DNA of 64,000 nucleotides from Fluviirhizobium alvei (GCF_030551875.1 NZ_JAUOZU010000015.1:62001-126000); one strand, 5' to 3'. Counted from the first letter of the stretch, positions 29,101 to 38,256 are shown. The notes: a model not told the origin generated them from the letters alone. Numbers and translations are program-made.

Positions 29101-32100
29101 GCCTCGACCTGCCGCACCCCATCCTGGATTTCGGCGATGTCCTGCCGCATGCGGTTGGCGTCGCTTTCGGTGATGTGCAACGGCAGGAAAGTTTGAAGTG
29201 GCGTGAGCAAACCCGTGTCTGACAAATGAATGAAATCGCGGGCTGAAACCAACAATGCCTGCTCAGTCGGTGACGCTTTGCTGGCCTCCGTCTCGCTCAG
29301 GCCGAGCTTGGCCAATGCGGCTGCGCCGAGGTCACGATCGAGTCCTTTTTCGTAAAGCTCGTTCAGAAGTTCTGGCAGGGTTACGTCCGTGTCACTCGAC
29401 TTGCGACCGGCTAAAACAAGGCGGGACATTGACCTTGCCTGAATGGCGTCCATTTTGGCAATTGCACCGTCGCGGACAAGATTTTCGACGTCAAGAGCCG
29501 CGTTTGAGACAGGTTTGAAATTCTGCGCCAGCGTCGTCTCCGTCGACCTCAGAACCTCCGGGACCTCGCGCGCGAGCATGATCCGGGCGCCAAGCTGATC
29601 GATCTCGTTCAGCAATCCAAGCTTGTTCGCAAGCAGAAGCGCAGACGCGTCGACGATCAGGCCACGGGCAGCGATGCCCGCGGCGAGAGCCTCGCCATTC
29701 TGGCGCGGTCGGATGTGTCCGCTGCGCAAAAGGAGCGGCGCATCGAATGGACCAGCTTTTCCTCCCCACACATCCCGATGGAAGGGCTTGTGAAAGTAAC
29801 CCGCCCATTCGAGCGGCTTGCCGTCGAAGAGAAGATGAAGGGGGATCTCGAGATTGAGCCAGCTGGTTCGCAGTTTCTCAAAAACGCCCTCCTGCTTCTT
29901 CCGGTTGTCTTCAAGCCACGCCACCATTTCGTCGATCGTGTCGACCGTCCATCGTTTGGCCTGGTTCTGCGGAAGAGCCTGGACCTTCGGGAGCAAAGCG
30001 CGCTGTGCTTCGGCCAGGCCAAGTTCCGCCGCGAGCGCCAATGCCGGATTGATCAGCCGTTTCTCCAGTTTCGACCAGGGTACGGTCTTGAGTATCGAGC
30101 GCGCCAGCTCCGGATCCTCGTGGCGAAACTCGCCGGCGATGTGCAGGATGTTCTCGATACCAATTTCGCTCGGAATTGCTCTTCCCTTGATCTGACGAGC
30201 CGCGCCCGCCACGTCGCCAAGGCCAAGACGCAACCAGGCCGACCGGAACGCGATGCCTGATGCATCCCCCTCTTCCGACTGCAAGCTCTCGATGACCTTC
30301 AGAGCAAGATCGGGCCGTCCCATCAGTGATTTCGCGTCGGCCTCTAGCAATTTGAGCCTGCGGGGCAGCGAACTATTGGCAAATAGCTTGACGTTTTCTT
30401 CCAGCATCTGGATACAATCGCTCCAGTCACCGGCTTCACACGCCGCGATAGCCATCATTTCGATGGAACTCGCGGTCTTGAACGGGGCCAACAAAGAACG
30501 ACGCGCGTTGGCCTCTTTCCACATCCGGCCCGCGAGCAAGGCTTCGAAGGCCGCCAGCAAACGATCGGGCTCCAAGTGACCGTCGTCGATGAATGACACA
30601 AGCTTCGTTGCGTCGCGCTTCTTGTAGACAGCCCTTAGGGCTGCCTGGAAACTTGAGTCGTCGCCAGACGCTCTGACCCCTTGCATTTCGCTGACCTGAC
30701 TGATCCAGTGGTCGATCAATTCCAGATCTCCTGGCAAATCGAATGCGGGCCGCCATTTTTTCAAGAAGTTCAGCGCACGCGGACGATTTCCTGCGTGGAG
30801 CATCAGGTACGCGGAAACAACCACCTGGGAGGACGTTCCGCGACCAGCGGAAAGCTCATTCTTGTATATCTTTAAGAGCGGGTCGGGTTTGACCGGCAGG
30901 CCGAATTGCACGGCCCAGGCGATTGCACCCGGTTGGGGAACCGATCGCGACATAATGCGGGCGAAAGCATTCTCAGCGTCGACAGTCCGGCGACCGTGAC
31001 ACAGGAGCGCCGCGAGATTCCAGATTTCGAGTTCCTCGATCTGGCGCTCCACGTCGACGGCTTTGGTCAGACGACCGAACATCTGGGCGGCCTCTGCGAG
31101 AAGCTCGCGCGAAACATCGTCTTCTTTGACAAAGGCCGGCCCAACCGGATTGGGGTAAGAGCCACCTTGAAACCGAAGCTGTGGCGACAAGGCTGCATTG
31201 AAGCGGATGAGAGCGCCTGCCCATTGAACGGCATACCGCCTGGGGGCGGCAATCTCGGCCTTGCGGATGTAGGCGAGCGCTGCCTCGTCCTGCCGTTCAA
31301 CACTGCTCGCATAGGCCAGAAGGCGATCGCGCTCCGACGGGTCAGCTTCCAGGCCCTCGCGGTGAAGAAGGAACTCCTTGGCTTCTTGGCTTTTACCCTC
31401 CTCGATCAGGACGCCGGCATAGATGCTGTTTTCTTCGGCTGTTCTCGGATCTTCAAGCAGCGCAAGGGCTCCCTCTGTGTCGCCTTCTGCGACCATGAGC
31501 AGTGCGGCGGCGCTTCGGTCGGGCGCGGGATGATAGAGAGCCGCCTCGGAGCGGAGGGCCTTGGCGCGGATGATATCTTGGTCTCGCAGCGCCAGTGCAG
31601 ACGCCGAACGCAGAACCTTGGCCTTCGTCTCACCGCCAAGGCTGTCCCAGGTCACGAGATCCTCACGCACACGGGCAACCAGTGCCTCCAACGGTTTTGC
31701 CCTCCCCTCTGACAGGTTAGCGAGTGCTCCCTCCAACTGAAGCCCAATCTCCCGGCCATAACGCTCTTTGATCATTCCGACCGCATCGGCCAATTCGGCG
31801 CCTGCGTGGCGCGTCACCACATTAGCGATAGCGCGATCGTCCCGCGATGACAGGGTCGTTTCGGACTGGGTGCCAGGATCGCAGACGATCGGAACCCAGG
31901 CGGGATGCATGTAGTTTCCCACGACCCGGGGAAGCCCTCGCAGCTTGTTTGTAAGCTGCCTAAGACCCCAAGCTTCGTAAGCAATGCCCAAAGCCCCAAA
32001 CCGGAGCTTTTCTTCGCGGATGGCGTCATTCAGGCCGTCATCATTGAACTCGACCGTCGCGGCGATGACGAAACGCTTAACGCCTCTGCCTTTCCAATGG

Positions 32101-32450
32101 CCCTCATAGGCATCGAGGAAGTCCGTCCCCCATTTCTTCAAAGTAGTTGGCGTTACCTTCTGGTAGCGTTTTGCGGAAATGACCAAGACGGGGACGTGCT
32201 CGATCGAGAAACCTTCAACATCGGCACCGAACTGCTCGACACCCCGTGACCGCTTCAGATCGGCCTGGACGACCTCTGGCTCCCGCTCCGCGATATCGAT
32301 ACAGATGAACTCAAAATTCTCGTCCAGCATCTCGTTGAGCGGCAGAAATCGGGCAGCGGCGTTCGGTGGCGGGACCTGCGCGAGGCCCACCGTGGCTGTA
32401 CCCTTGATGTCTGGCTTTGACTTGGTTCTGGAACGACTGTTTTTACTCAT
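26172..32450 (-). CDS. Giant multidomain protein: Mrr-like nuclease domain, helical repeats, PIN-like segment
   Basis: A 2092-residue protein without membrane segments. Residues about 40-175 look like a restriction-endonuclease domain: EFICIDIAERE, then FGADVEGF (Asp77), then VPVLVISAKRYQ with Lys94, where a Ser stands in the usual Glu/Gln position. Residues about 200-900 are helix-rich TPR-like repeats (GDTEGALALLEDPRTAEENS, YAGVLIEEGKSQEAKEFL). Around residue 930 GLIVDASALLLANKLGLL starts a PIN-like segment. The remaining half is helical and unrecognised. It lies 121 bases downstream of the short pAgo gene on the same strand, so it may be a third component of that system or a separate defence protein. 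An architecture of nuclease plus repeats suggests a large sensor-effector. Confidence 0.72.
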   Translation of the reverse strand: MSKNSRSRTKSKPDIKGTATVGLAQVPPPNAAARFLPLNEMLDENFEFICIDIAEREPEVVQADLKRSRGVEQFGADVEGFSIEHVPVLVISAKRYQKVTPTTLKKWGTDFLDAYEGHWKGRGVKRFVIAATVEFNDDGLNDAIREEKLRFGALGIAYEAWGLRQLTNKLRGLPRVVGNYMHPAWVPIVCDPGTQSETTLSSRDDRAIANVVTRHAGAELADAVGMIKERYGREIGLQLEGALANLSEGRAKPLEALVARVREDLVTWDSLGGETKAKVLRSASALALRDQDIIRAKALRSEAALYHPAPDRSAAALLMVAEGDTEGALALLEDPRTAEENSIYAGVLIEEGKSQEAKEFLLHREGLEADPSERDRLLAYASSVERQDEAALAYIRKAEIAAPRRYAVQWAGALIRFNAALSPQLRFQGGSYPNPVGPAFVKEDDVSRELLAEAAQMFGRLTKAVDVERQIEELEIWNLAALLCHGRRTVDAENAFARIMSRSVPQPGAIAWAVQFGLPVKPDPLLKIYKNELSAGRGTSSQVVVSAYLMLHAGNRPRALNFLKKWRPAFDLPGDLELIDHWISQVSEMQGVRASGDDSSFQAALRAVYKKRDATKLVSFIDDGHLEPDRLLAAFEALLAGRMWKEANARRSLLAPFKTASSIEMMAIAACEAGDWSDCIQMLEENVKLFANSSLPRRLKLLEADAKSLMGRPDLALKVIESLQSEEGDASGIAFRSAWLRLGLGDVAGAARQIKGRAIPSEIGIENILHIAGEFRHEDPELARSILKTVPWSKLEKRLINPALALAAELGLAEAQRALLPKVQALPQNQAKRWTVDTIDEMVAWLEDNRKKQEGVFEKLRTSWLNLEIPLHLLFDGKPLEWAGYFHKPFHRDVWGGKAGPFDAPLLLRSGHIRPRQNGEALAAGIAARGLIVDASALLLANKLGLLNEIDQLGARIMLAREVPEVLRSTETTLAQNFKPVSNAALDVENLVRDGAIAKMDAIQARSMSRLVLAGRKSSDTDVTLPELLNELYEKGLDRDLGAAALAKLGLSETEASKASPTEQALLVSARDFIHLSDTGLLTPLQTFLPLHITESDANRMRQDIAEIQDGVRQVEALTSLREHVSDCLTVGKWSLLPHLPRAEGDRDLSKSGPLLRSLVGILHYCENENAAAVWIEDRYLSRFGALASSPAMDVTDIIAVLRARGRIDGKREQELMRSLERAHYGFLLPRTGEFVDSLLSAPVGKAGIVETPRLGELREVVAWQIEYGRHLKDVPLGSNVGAGSELLFLSKLMRLAGKVVASIWSKNVSLKSKAAACTWAWQHLRLEQVDYLPIEDRAPAARQHFIDLQYAGLATAVFSIAGRSYRSIGRLRKQYLDWAFKTVLDDYAAQRPAFDKVLVDLVAQFINLLFGPNLETDEDDYAVRVALARDYVGCFPKRIQTLLQEHALLSDKLALRRTEIVTIGYMSFSAKSFFAAVKLAHEQGTATAPLRKTRRPARFAPLDPEKAGGVFGVTIADRKTTTNIVDDTLALLLEDEEKRVEALKRHADWFDCTGSDLERTAREVAELEAFDERRAELRRRQENTVVWRLDKLAADIQAGTASPNELLAPLNPAALRRFLRIADSDGGFASLTDLAVQSFKALSREVGALRALRRISALPVELPEDVNRAIAAEAETMSLQEVFARTGPTPLAIVGLWKALCENGLALSGFVLSDVIRNIEEFSELFVSVLQLTFRAAAQVSDWRSLNWDQTALLWCHANSVLDVMLQQHVAIPETTKLLDMQFKSRLEESFENGKLPGMRMQSPSNLRGEYFAAAASWRAWAATPDIGRDDTNLAKLKAIVSGRVGRHDVPLSELLTDRSFKDVPDTWLSRDIGHQLQMLSVVEMPSPFELREAELIAARLIPEIQSATYGEGEGVWNLLWFCETAELSRETLLSIRSLQTREGLISLLKLDGRYVISGMIFRAHVAGRLEDKKIFLDDLNIAAHEARKVLNAPQRKVTLTVEDTRQDRLFTSLVEAVWVFASLYAKTFDELGEEVAAGITVIVEGWPESRLACLDILDVFTKQLSSAGALPIWVLINQLRRAETTVQNVA

Positions 32451-32571
32451 GTCTCGATGTCGCCGCGAAGCAATGCGAGCACGCGAGGCTACCGGTGTGA
32501 GTTTCCGTTTGAAAGTAGATACGCGCGCAACTCACAACTTCCGGAACCAGTCTGATAACAGTATGTTGAGG

Positions 32572-33981
32572 TCACATATAGAAGCTGTAACTAACTTGCG
32601 GCTTTTCTCCGCTCCCAACGTATTTCATGATGTCCCCGATTTTTTTGGCGCACTCGAGCGTTATCGGCAATCGGCCATCCATCTGGGTGTTGTTCCAGTT
32701 CATTTTCGTCAGGCCGAGTATCTCTTCGCAAAGTGTCTCCAGCGATGAGTCCTGCTCGTACACAGTAACTCTAAGAGGACTTGGGACGTACATACCAGGA
32801 TAGGTTTTATAAAAGTCGACCGTCCCGCGAGTGTAAAGAATGCCTTCTTCTTCTGACAGACTAAGGAGCGTGCCACGCTTCGGCGGGTAATCTTTGTCGC
32901 CAAACAATCTTATGTCCGTGTCGGTTATTGAAACAAAGTCTTTGCTCCCGATCCCCTTCTCGTCGAGCGCACGAAGGAACCCCTCTCTTTCGCTGTCTCG
33001 GAAATGGCTGGACTTGTGAACCACTATGCGGGCGGGCATATGCGCAAGCGCGCGATCGTACTCTTCCAGTGCGTCGGTCAGCAATCGGTACGCCTGCTCA
33101 GCATCGAGATAAGGGTGACGATTTTTCTTGTCGATCGAGACCGGTGTGCCCCGCAGGATGATGCCATGGCCAAATTCGTCGAATACCTGCGCGAGGCTGG
33201 AGGAAACAGTTTCGCCGTCCCGGCTTTTGTAGAAGCCGATGCCAATGTAGCAGGACCGCAGTTTGGCGGTGTCTTCGACCAGACGCCACGGGATGGTCCG
33301 GTTACCCTTGTAGTAAAGCGCCGTGCAAAAGTTCCAGGCTTTGGTGGCGGCATCCTGCTGGTCGCCTGTATGCTTGGTGATCACCATCGTCTTCTCGCGC
33401 ACCAGCTGCAGCGGGGTGCCGAGGTGCATGCACTTTGCCTTCAAGATGCGCCTGAAATTATGCTCGAGTTCGCCGCCCTCCTCCTCGTCAGTGTCGTTCG
33501 CGGACGTAACCGAATCAAACATTTCGTTGGGCATCACACAGACAATGACGTCAACAGATCGGTTTTCTGCCAAAAAGCGGATCTGCTCGTAGTAGAGCTC
33601 GACGGCGCGTTCTACGCGTTCGGACCTGGAAGGTAGGCCCACCACCTTAGTGATCTCGGATTTCTTCAAGGTCCGGGTATATTGTGGCGAATTGATCAGA
33701 CGTGTCAGAAAGCCATAGTCCTGATTGATGCCGCCGAACCCACGGAAGAGGTTCAGCAGATTCGATCCTTGCTTTCGCTCTATGCCATCACGACAGCGCT
33801 CCAACCACTCGTCCAACAAATCTACGCCCTCACCGCGACCGACCACGCCGATCCTAAGTTCAGTGCGACGTAGCTCATCCCGCTTATCGTAGACGCCCAT
33901 GTGCTCGATGCCGGTCCGCGGGCAGACATGGGTGCCAGTGCCGAATTCTAGCAACGGCTCGTTGATGATAGTTAACTTCAT
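32572..33981 (-). CDS. Short prokaryotic Argonaute (MID-PIWI)
   Basis: A 469-residue protein from the ATG at 33981, which overlaps the partner gene's stop (ATGA). MID-like region: residues about 40-200. PIWI features: AWNFCTALYYKGNRTIPWRL (216-234), YIGIGFYKSRDGETVSSS (245-262), GHGIILRG (271-278), RIVVHKSSHF (318-327) and LTKMNWNNTQ (424-433) near the end. The length and lack of N and PAZ domains define a short pAgo. The catalytic DEDX tetrad is not present: Gly249 replaces the first Asp and VVHKSS lacks the third. Like other short pAgos it would bind guide and target and activate its partner rather than cut. Confidence 0.87.
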   Translation of the reverse strand: MKLTIINEPLLEFGTGTHVCPRTGIEHMGVYDKRDELRRTELRIGVVGRGEGVDLLDEWLERCRDGIERKQGSNLLNLFRGFGGINQDYGFLTRLINSPQYTRTLKKSEITKVVGLPSRSERVERAVELYYEQIRFLAENRSVDVIVCVMPNEMFDSVTSANDTDEEEGGELEHNFRRILKAKCMHLGTPLQLVREKTMVITKHTGDQQDAATKAWNFCTALYYKGNRTIPWRLVEDTAKLRSCYIGIGFYKSRDGETVSSSLAQVFDEFGHGIILRGTPVSIDKKNRHPYLDAEQAYRLLTDALEEYDRALAHMPARIVVHKSSHFRDSEREGFLRALDEKGIGSKDFVSITDTDIRLFGDKDYPPKRGTLLSLSEEEGILYTRGTVDFYKTYPGMYVPSPLRVTVYEQDSSLETLCEEILGLTKMNWNNTQMDGRLPITLECAKKIGDIMKYVGSGEKPQVSYSFYM

Positions 33982-35405
33982 GCAGTTGCTCCCTCCTCGA
34001 CAATGACGGCTTCCTCCTGATCGTCCACTGGCTCGGTGTCTTCGCAATCACCGGCGCCAAATTCCAACAACGTCTCAAATCGCAATCCGCCCTCGTCCTC
34101 CACGGCGATGCTGGCGAGGAAGTATGCTACAAACCGCACTTGGTTCCTGACACTTGAGTTGTGCTCCAATCGTTTCTGCTGAGAGAGAAGGTCATCGTGC
34201 CAATTCGAACGCAGAAAGCCATCGTAGGAATAGTACCAACCTGGCACGATCTGCGCGTACCACTCGTCGTCAAGCGCCGTGAACGAGAGCGCGAACGACA
34301 AGTGCTTGTGATGAGCCACCTTAGACGGGTCTTTCTTCTGATACTTGAGTTCGTACACTCGACGTATCGCGGTCTTCTTACCGATCCACGTCTCCATGCG
34401 GCTGATCTGGCTTTCCTCGGTGGGAGAGAAATAGAAGAACCCATCCTTCGGGTGCATGCGGACGTGGCGTGCCTTGAGATGCTCCCTCGTCTCAGCCGCC
34501 AACATCTGCTTGAACACGTTCACATTATCCACTTCGTCAGAATCCGCGAGATCTGATGCATCCATGCGCTCGATCGTTCCCCTTTCCACAACGTTGACCA
34601 GACCGCTCTGCTCCATGTCATGGAATGCAAAAAGCCGATTGTCATGATAGGCCCACGCGTCGGTGTCGACGCCGTGGAGACGGAGCGCCATTCTAACCAC
34701 CGACCTTCTGCCTTTGGCCTTGCCTTGATACGCCAGTTCCGTTTTGGCACGCTTGATCACGTCCTTGTCGTCAATGGCCACCTCGGCGACCCATACCGCA
34801 GGTGGCAATTTAATGCGCTGAAGATTGGACGTGATCGCGACGGGCGCGGCGATGCCATCGGTGCTGTAGCTTATGTAGGCATCGACCTCACCCAATACGT
34901 GCTTAAACTCAGTCAGAACCCTTTCCTGCGCGGCGAGTCTCAACCCCGCTACTTGTCCAAGCAGGTCCCGAAGATCAATGATGTGGCGCTTGCAATCGAA
35001 TGAGAACTCTTCCGTCAGGAGAGAATTCACCGATATCTGGCTATAGGACGCCTGCTTCGGCGAGAGCATAAGAATGTATAGCTCGTCAAAGGAGTTGAAG
35101 TAGGATCGATCCATGAATTGCTTGATCGTAAACTTAACCTTGTCGAGGCTGGTGGTCGATGTGATCTGGAAAGCAACTCGATCATGGTCGTCACCGAGAT
35201 CAATACCCGGGTAGTTCTTTTGCTTTCGATTGAGATTGATCAATCGAGGAAGGTTGTAGACTGACCTCAGGATCGGAATGAAGGCATCTTCAAGGGCCAA
35301 GTTGATATCCGTTCGGCCCTGGGCTGTAGCCAGTTCAACCTGAACGATGATGCGGCTGACTACGTCGCGCAACTCGTTCTCCACTTGTAGCTGCCTCATC
35401 CCCAT
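33978..35405 (-). CDS. pAgo partner protein with N-terminal SMEK/nuclease-like domain
   Basis: A 475-residue protein with a strong AGGAGG ribosome site before the ATG at 35405. Residues 1-140 resemble the SMEK domain seen in bacterial conflict systems: NYPGIDLGDDHDRVAFQITSTTSLDKVKFTIKQF, where Asp69 and Gln80-x-Thr82 look like a PD-(D/E)xK-type core with Gln in place of Glu. Residues about 190-430 (HLKARHVRMH, FYFSPTEE, WYAQIVPGWYYSYDGF, QQKRLEHNSSVRNQVRF) would be the APAZ-type region expected of a short-pAgo partner, though I recognise this by context more than by sequence. It couples to the pAgo gene by a four-base overlap, as in SPARTA, SPARSA and SPARDA. Confidence 0.75.
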   Translation of the reverse strand: MGMRQLQVENELRDVVSRIIVQVELATAQGRTDINLALEDAFIPILRSVYNLPRLINLNRKQKNYPGIDLGDDHDRVAFQITSTTSLDKVKFTIKQFMDRSYFNSFDELYILMLSPKQASYSQISVNSLLTEEFSFDCKRHIIDLRDLLGQVAGLRLAAQERVLTEFKHVLGEVDAYISYSTDGIAAPVAITSNLQRIKLPPAVWVAEVAIDDKDVIKRAKTELAYQGKAKGRRSVVRMALRLHGVDTDAWAYHDNRLFAFHDMEQSGLVNVVERGTIERMDASDLADSDEVDNVNVFKQMLAAETREHLKARHVRMHPKDGFFYFSPTEESQISRMETWIGKKTAIRRVYELKYQKKDPSKVAHHKHLSFALSFTALDDEWYAQIVPGWYYSYDGFLRSNWHDDLLSQQKRLEHNSSVRNQVRFVAYFLASIAVEDEGGLRFETLLEFGAGDCEDTEPVDDQEEAVIVEEGATA

Positions 35406-35580
35406 CGATTCCTCCTAGAGACTGTAAGATCAGCATAGGAACGCATCATGAACATTTCAAGTGATTGAATTATCACCTGCTACCCAATGCGTTGCGGGTC
35501 GCTGGTGGCAGATCTACTCGCCTAGCGTGGTTCGTCATCATTGGACGTTAAGCCGATGGTCTAAAGGCTGTTAGCAATGT

Positions 35581-36711
35581 TCAGACAATGCCCCATGCCC
35601 GAAACCTCCCCCTCCCCGTCATCTCTCTGAGGCCTAGCTCCAAAACGATCCGCCGCGCCGCCTGCGGCGTGACCTCGAGCGTTTTTGCCACCATCCCGGC
35701 CGACACCAATGGCTTTGCCATCACCAGCTCGACCAGTTCCGGCAGTTTTGACGACGTCCGCCGTCCTTCCAGTTTTCGGTCCATCATCGTTTTCGCCAGC
35801 ACCAACCGGTCATGCTCTTTCAGGCCGAGCTCGGCGGTCGCCAAAATTCCGTGGGCGATGGCGAGCAACCGGGTCTCCCGATCACGATGCCGGCGCCGAT
35901 CGACGGGAATGGTTTTGAGGCCAAAATTGATCGCGGCGAGATGCGCGCCGGCGGTGATGCCAGCTTGGCGCAAAATTGATGCGGCCAACAGCCGGCCGAG
36001 CCAAGGCGCGTGCTGAAGGACGGAAAGCTCGTTCCAGGCATCGAGGGCGACGACCGCCTGCAGCGTCGCCGGCAGGTCTTCGGCCTGGCGCAGCACGCCG
36101 CGCCATTCGTCGAGCCGGGCATCCTCGTCCCAGTCGAGATCATAGACGAGAGCATCTCGTACGGAGCTATCAGCCCGGCCGGGCCGCTTTGCCTCTGCGA
36201 TCGCAGCGTCGGATCGGGCGAGCAACGCATCGATAGCGGCATAGTCGAGCCCGGGGAGGTTCTCCGCGTCATCACCATTGTCCCCCTCCCCTTCCAGGTC
36301 GATGGAAACCACAGACCGAATGACGCCGGCCGGCTCAACCGCCTCAGCGCCAGTAGTCGAAATCTCGGATGTCCGCCGCAGCGCCCGGAGGCCGTTGGCG
36401 GATAGTGCCCAATCCGGTGATTGGCCGGCAATGCGCCGGCGGGTGCGCAGCACGTCGCGAGCAATCGTAAGTTCATGGGTCGGCGTGCGGGTGTCGCGAA
36501 AGGCGTCATGGAGGACGAGGTCTTCCAGGTGGACGAGTTCGCCGTCGATCCACAGCGAGGCGCAGGCATCGGCGAAATTTTGCCGCTCAAGGAAGCCGAC
36601 GCCGACGGGCGAGCGAGCAATGCGCTCGTCGAGACGCGTCAACGCGATGCCGGCGTCGAAAGCCGGCCGCATCAAGGCTGTCATACTGATTTTCGCGAGA
36701 TCATAAACCAT
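35581..36711 (-). CDS. DUF1612 / RHE_PE00001-family HTH protein
   Basis: A 376-residue protein of a type common on rhizobial plasmids. An N-terminal domain (FDAGIALTRLDERIARSP, then FADACASLWIDGELVHLEDLVLHDAF) is followed by an acidic linker and a helical centre (residues about 195-300). The C-terminal winged-helix-like part (ELVMAKPLVSAGMVAKTLEVTPQAARRIVLELGLREMTGRGRFRAWG) resembles the DNA-binding half of Fic/DUF4172 proteins. It is probably a transcriptional regulator; the target is unknown. A tyrosine recombinase gene is divergently placed 199 bp away, a pairing often seen on these plasmids. Confidence 0.8.
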   Translation of the reverse strand: MVYDLAKISMTALMRPAFDAGIALTRLDERIARSPVGVGFLERQNFADACASLWIDGELVHLEDLVLHDAFRDTRTPTHELTIARDVLRTRRRIAGQSPDWALSANGLRALRRTSEISTTGAEAVEPAGVIRSVVSIDLEGEGDNGDDAENLPGLDYAAIDALLARSDAAIAEAKRPGRADSSVRDALVYDLDWDEDARLDEWRGVLRQAEDLPATLQAVVALDAWNELSVLQHAPWLGRLLAASILRQAGITAGAHLAAINFGLKTIPVDRRRHRDRETRLLAIAHGILATAELGLKEHDRLVLAKTMMDRKLEGRRTSSKLPELVELVMAKPLVSAGMVAKTLEVTPQAARRIVLELGLREMTGRGRFRAWGIV

Positions 36712-36910
36712 TGAAAATATAGTAAATGATTTGCTGAAGGAAATCTATCTCGACGTTTGGGTTCGCCACTGGATAGATTGCACCAGCGCATCGCTGGCCA
36801 TCGATAAGTAACCCTTATCGTATGTTATTGATTTCGGGTCGCAAATCAGAAAGAATTCGGTAAAATCCACGGTCGCTCGGCCGTCAAAACCCTCGATCCG
36901 GAGGCTTTCT

Positions 36911-38059
36911 ATGGCCATGCCGTCCCCTTCAAAGACCGCCGTCGATCGCCGCGCCGACGAACTGGACACGATTGCCAGCGTGCTACCGATCGACCGACGC
37001 GACGAGCTTGCCGAACTGCTCACCGACCAGGACATCGAAACGCTGCGCCATCTGGTCAACGAGGGCATGGGCGCTAACACCCTGCGCGCCCTCACCTCCG
37101 ATCTCGCCTATCTGCAGGCCTGGTCGCTCGCCGCAACCGGTGCCTCCCTCCCTTGGCCGGCGCCTGAAGCTCTGCTGCTGAAATTTGTCGCCCACCATTT
37201 GTGGCAGCCCGACCAGCGTGACATCGATCCTCATCATGGCATGCCAGCTGACGTCGAGCAGAGCCTGCGCGATCAGCGGTTCCTTCGATCCTCCGGCCCG
37301 CATGCACCCGACACGGTGCGCCGGCGGCTTGCCACCTGGTCGACGCTGACGAAGTGGCGCGGCCTGACCGGCGTCTTCTCATCCCCTTCGCTGAAATCCG
37401 CGATACGCCTCGCCGTTCGGGCGACGCCGCGACCACGGAAACGCAAGAGCGCGAAGGCCGTCACCGGCGACGTGCTGGCTAAGCTGCTGGCGACCTGCAG
37501 CACCGACAGCTTTCGTGACATCCGCGACCGGGCAATTCTAATGGTGGCTTTTGCCTCGGGCGGCCGTCGTCGCAGTGAGATTGCCGGTCTGCGCAGGGAG
37601 CAGCTCACCGTCGAGCCACCCATCACCGTCGAGGGTGCCCCTCCCCTCCCCTCTCTCGCTATCCATCTCGGTCGCACCAAGACGTCAGGTGCCGAAAGCG
37701 ATGAGGTCGTTTATCTGACCGGCCGGCCGGTGGTGGCGCTTAATGCCTGGATGACGGCTGCTAGAGTTGAAAGCGGGAGTATTTTTCGGAAGATAGATCG
37801 CTGGGGCAATGTTTCGAAGCGAGCGCTGGAGCCGAGTGCGGTCAATGCGATCGTCAAGCAGCGGGCGGCGATGGCTGGGTTGGATCCGGGGGAATTTTCC
37901 GCCCATGGGCTGCGATCAGGATATCTGACGGAAGCAGCCAACCGGGGCGTTCCGCTGTCAGAGGCCATGGAGCAGTCGCGCCATCGTTCAGTGCAACAGG
38001 CGTCAAGCTATTACAACAGTGCAACACGTCGCAGTGGTAGAGCTGCTAGGTTGCTTTGA
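36911..38059 (+). CDS. Tyrosine recombinase (plasmid integrase)
   Basis: A 382-residue recombinase with an N-terminal SAM-like DNA-binding domain (residues about 35-150) and a catalytic domain. Catalytic residues visible: Arg in FASGGRRRSEIAGLRREQ, HGLR in FSAHGLRSGYLTEAANR (HxxR), His in EQSRHRSVQQASSYYN, and the Tyr nucleophile in SYYN. All are present, so it appears functional. A degraded relative lies at 39513-40167. Neighbouring decayed recombinases suggest repeated integration events in this part of the plasmid. Confidence 0.9.
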   Translation: MAMPSPSKTAVDRRADELDTIASVLPIDRRDELAELLTDQDIETLRHLVNEGMGANTLRALTSDLAYLQAWSLAATGASLPWPAPEALLLKFVAHHLWQPDQRDIDPHHGMPADVEQSLRDQRFLRSSGPHAPDTVRRRLATWSTLTKWRGLTGVFSSPSLKSAIRLAVRATPRPRKRKSAKAVTGDVLAKLLATCSTDSFRDIRDRAILMVAFASGGRRRSEIAGLRREQLTVEPPITVEGAPPLPSLAIHLGRTKTSGAESDEVVYLTGRPVVALNAWMTAARVESGSIFRKIDRWGNVSKRALEPSAVNAIVKQRAAMAGLDPGEFSAHGLRSGYLTEAANRGVPLSEAMEQSRHRSVQQASSYYNSATRRSGRAARLL

Positions 38060-38256
38060 TCGGGGAATCAGTGGTTGATGGCCATTTCAGCTAAGAGTCT
38101 GATATAACTGCATTATCAGTCATTATGTTCTTTATATAGAGAACGGTCCAAATCAGTACGCAAAGTGTCGAAGGTCGCGACAGATAGGCTTCTATCTCAG
38201 CTCTGGACTCGCCATGATCGATCACGAAAGACGCGCCGTTCTTGAGGGAAATCCAC

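Noticed and set aside
30906..31712. Plus-strand open frame within the giant gene
   Set aside because: Composition is that of an antisense shadow; the minus-strand frame is continuous for 2092 codons.
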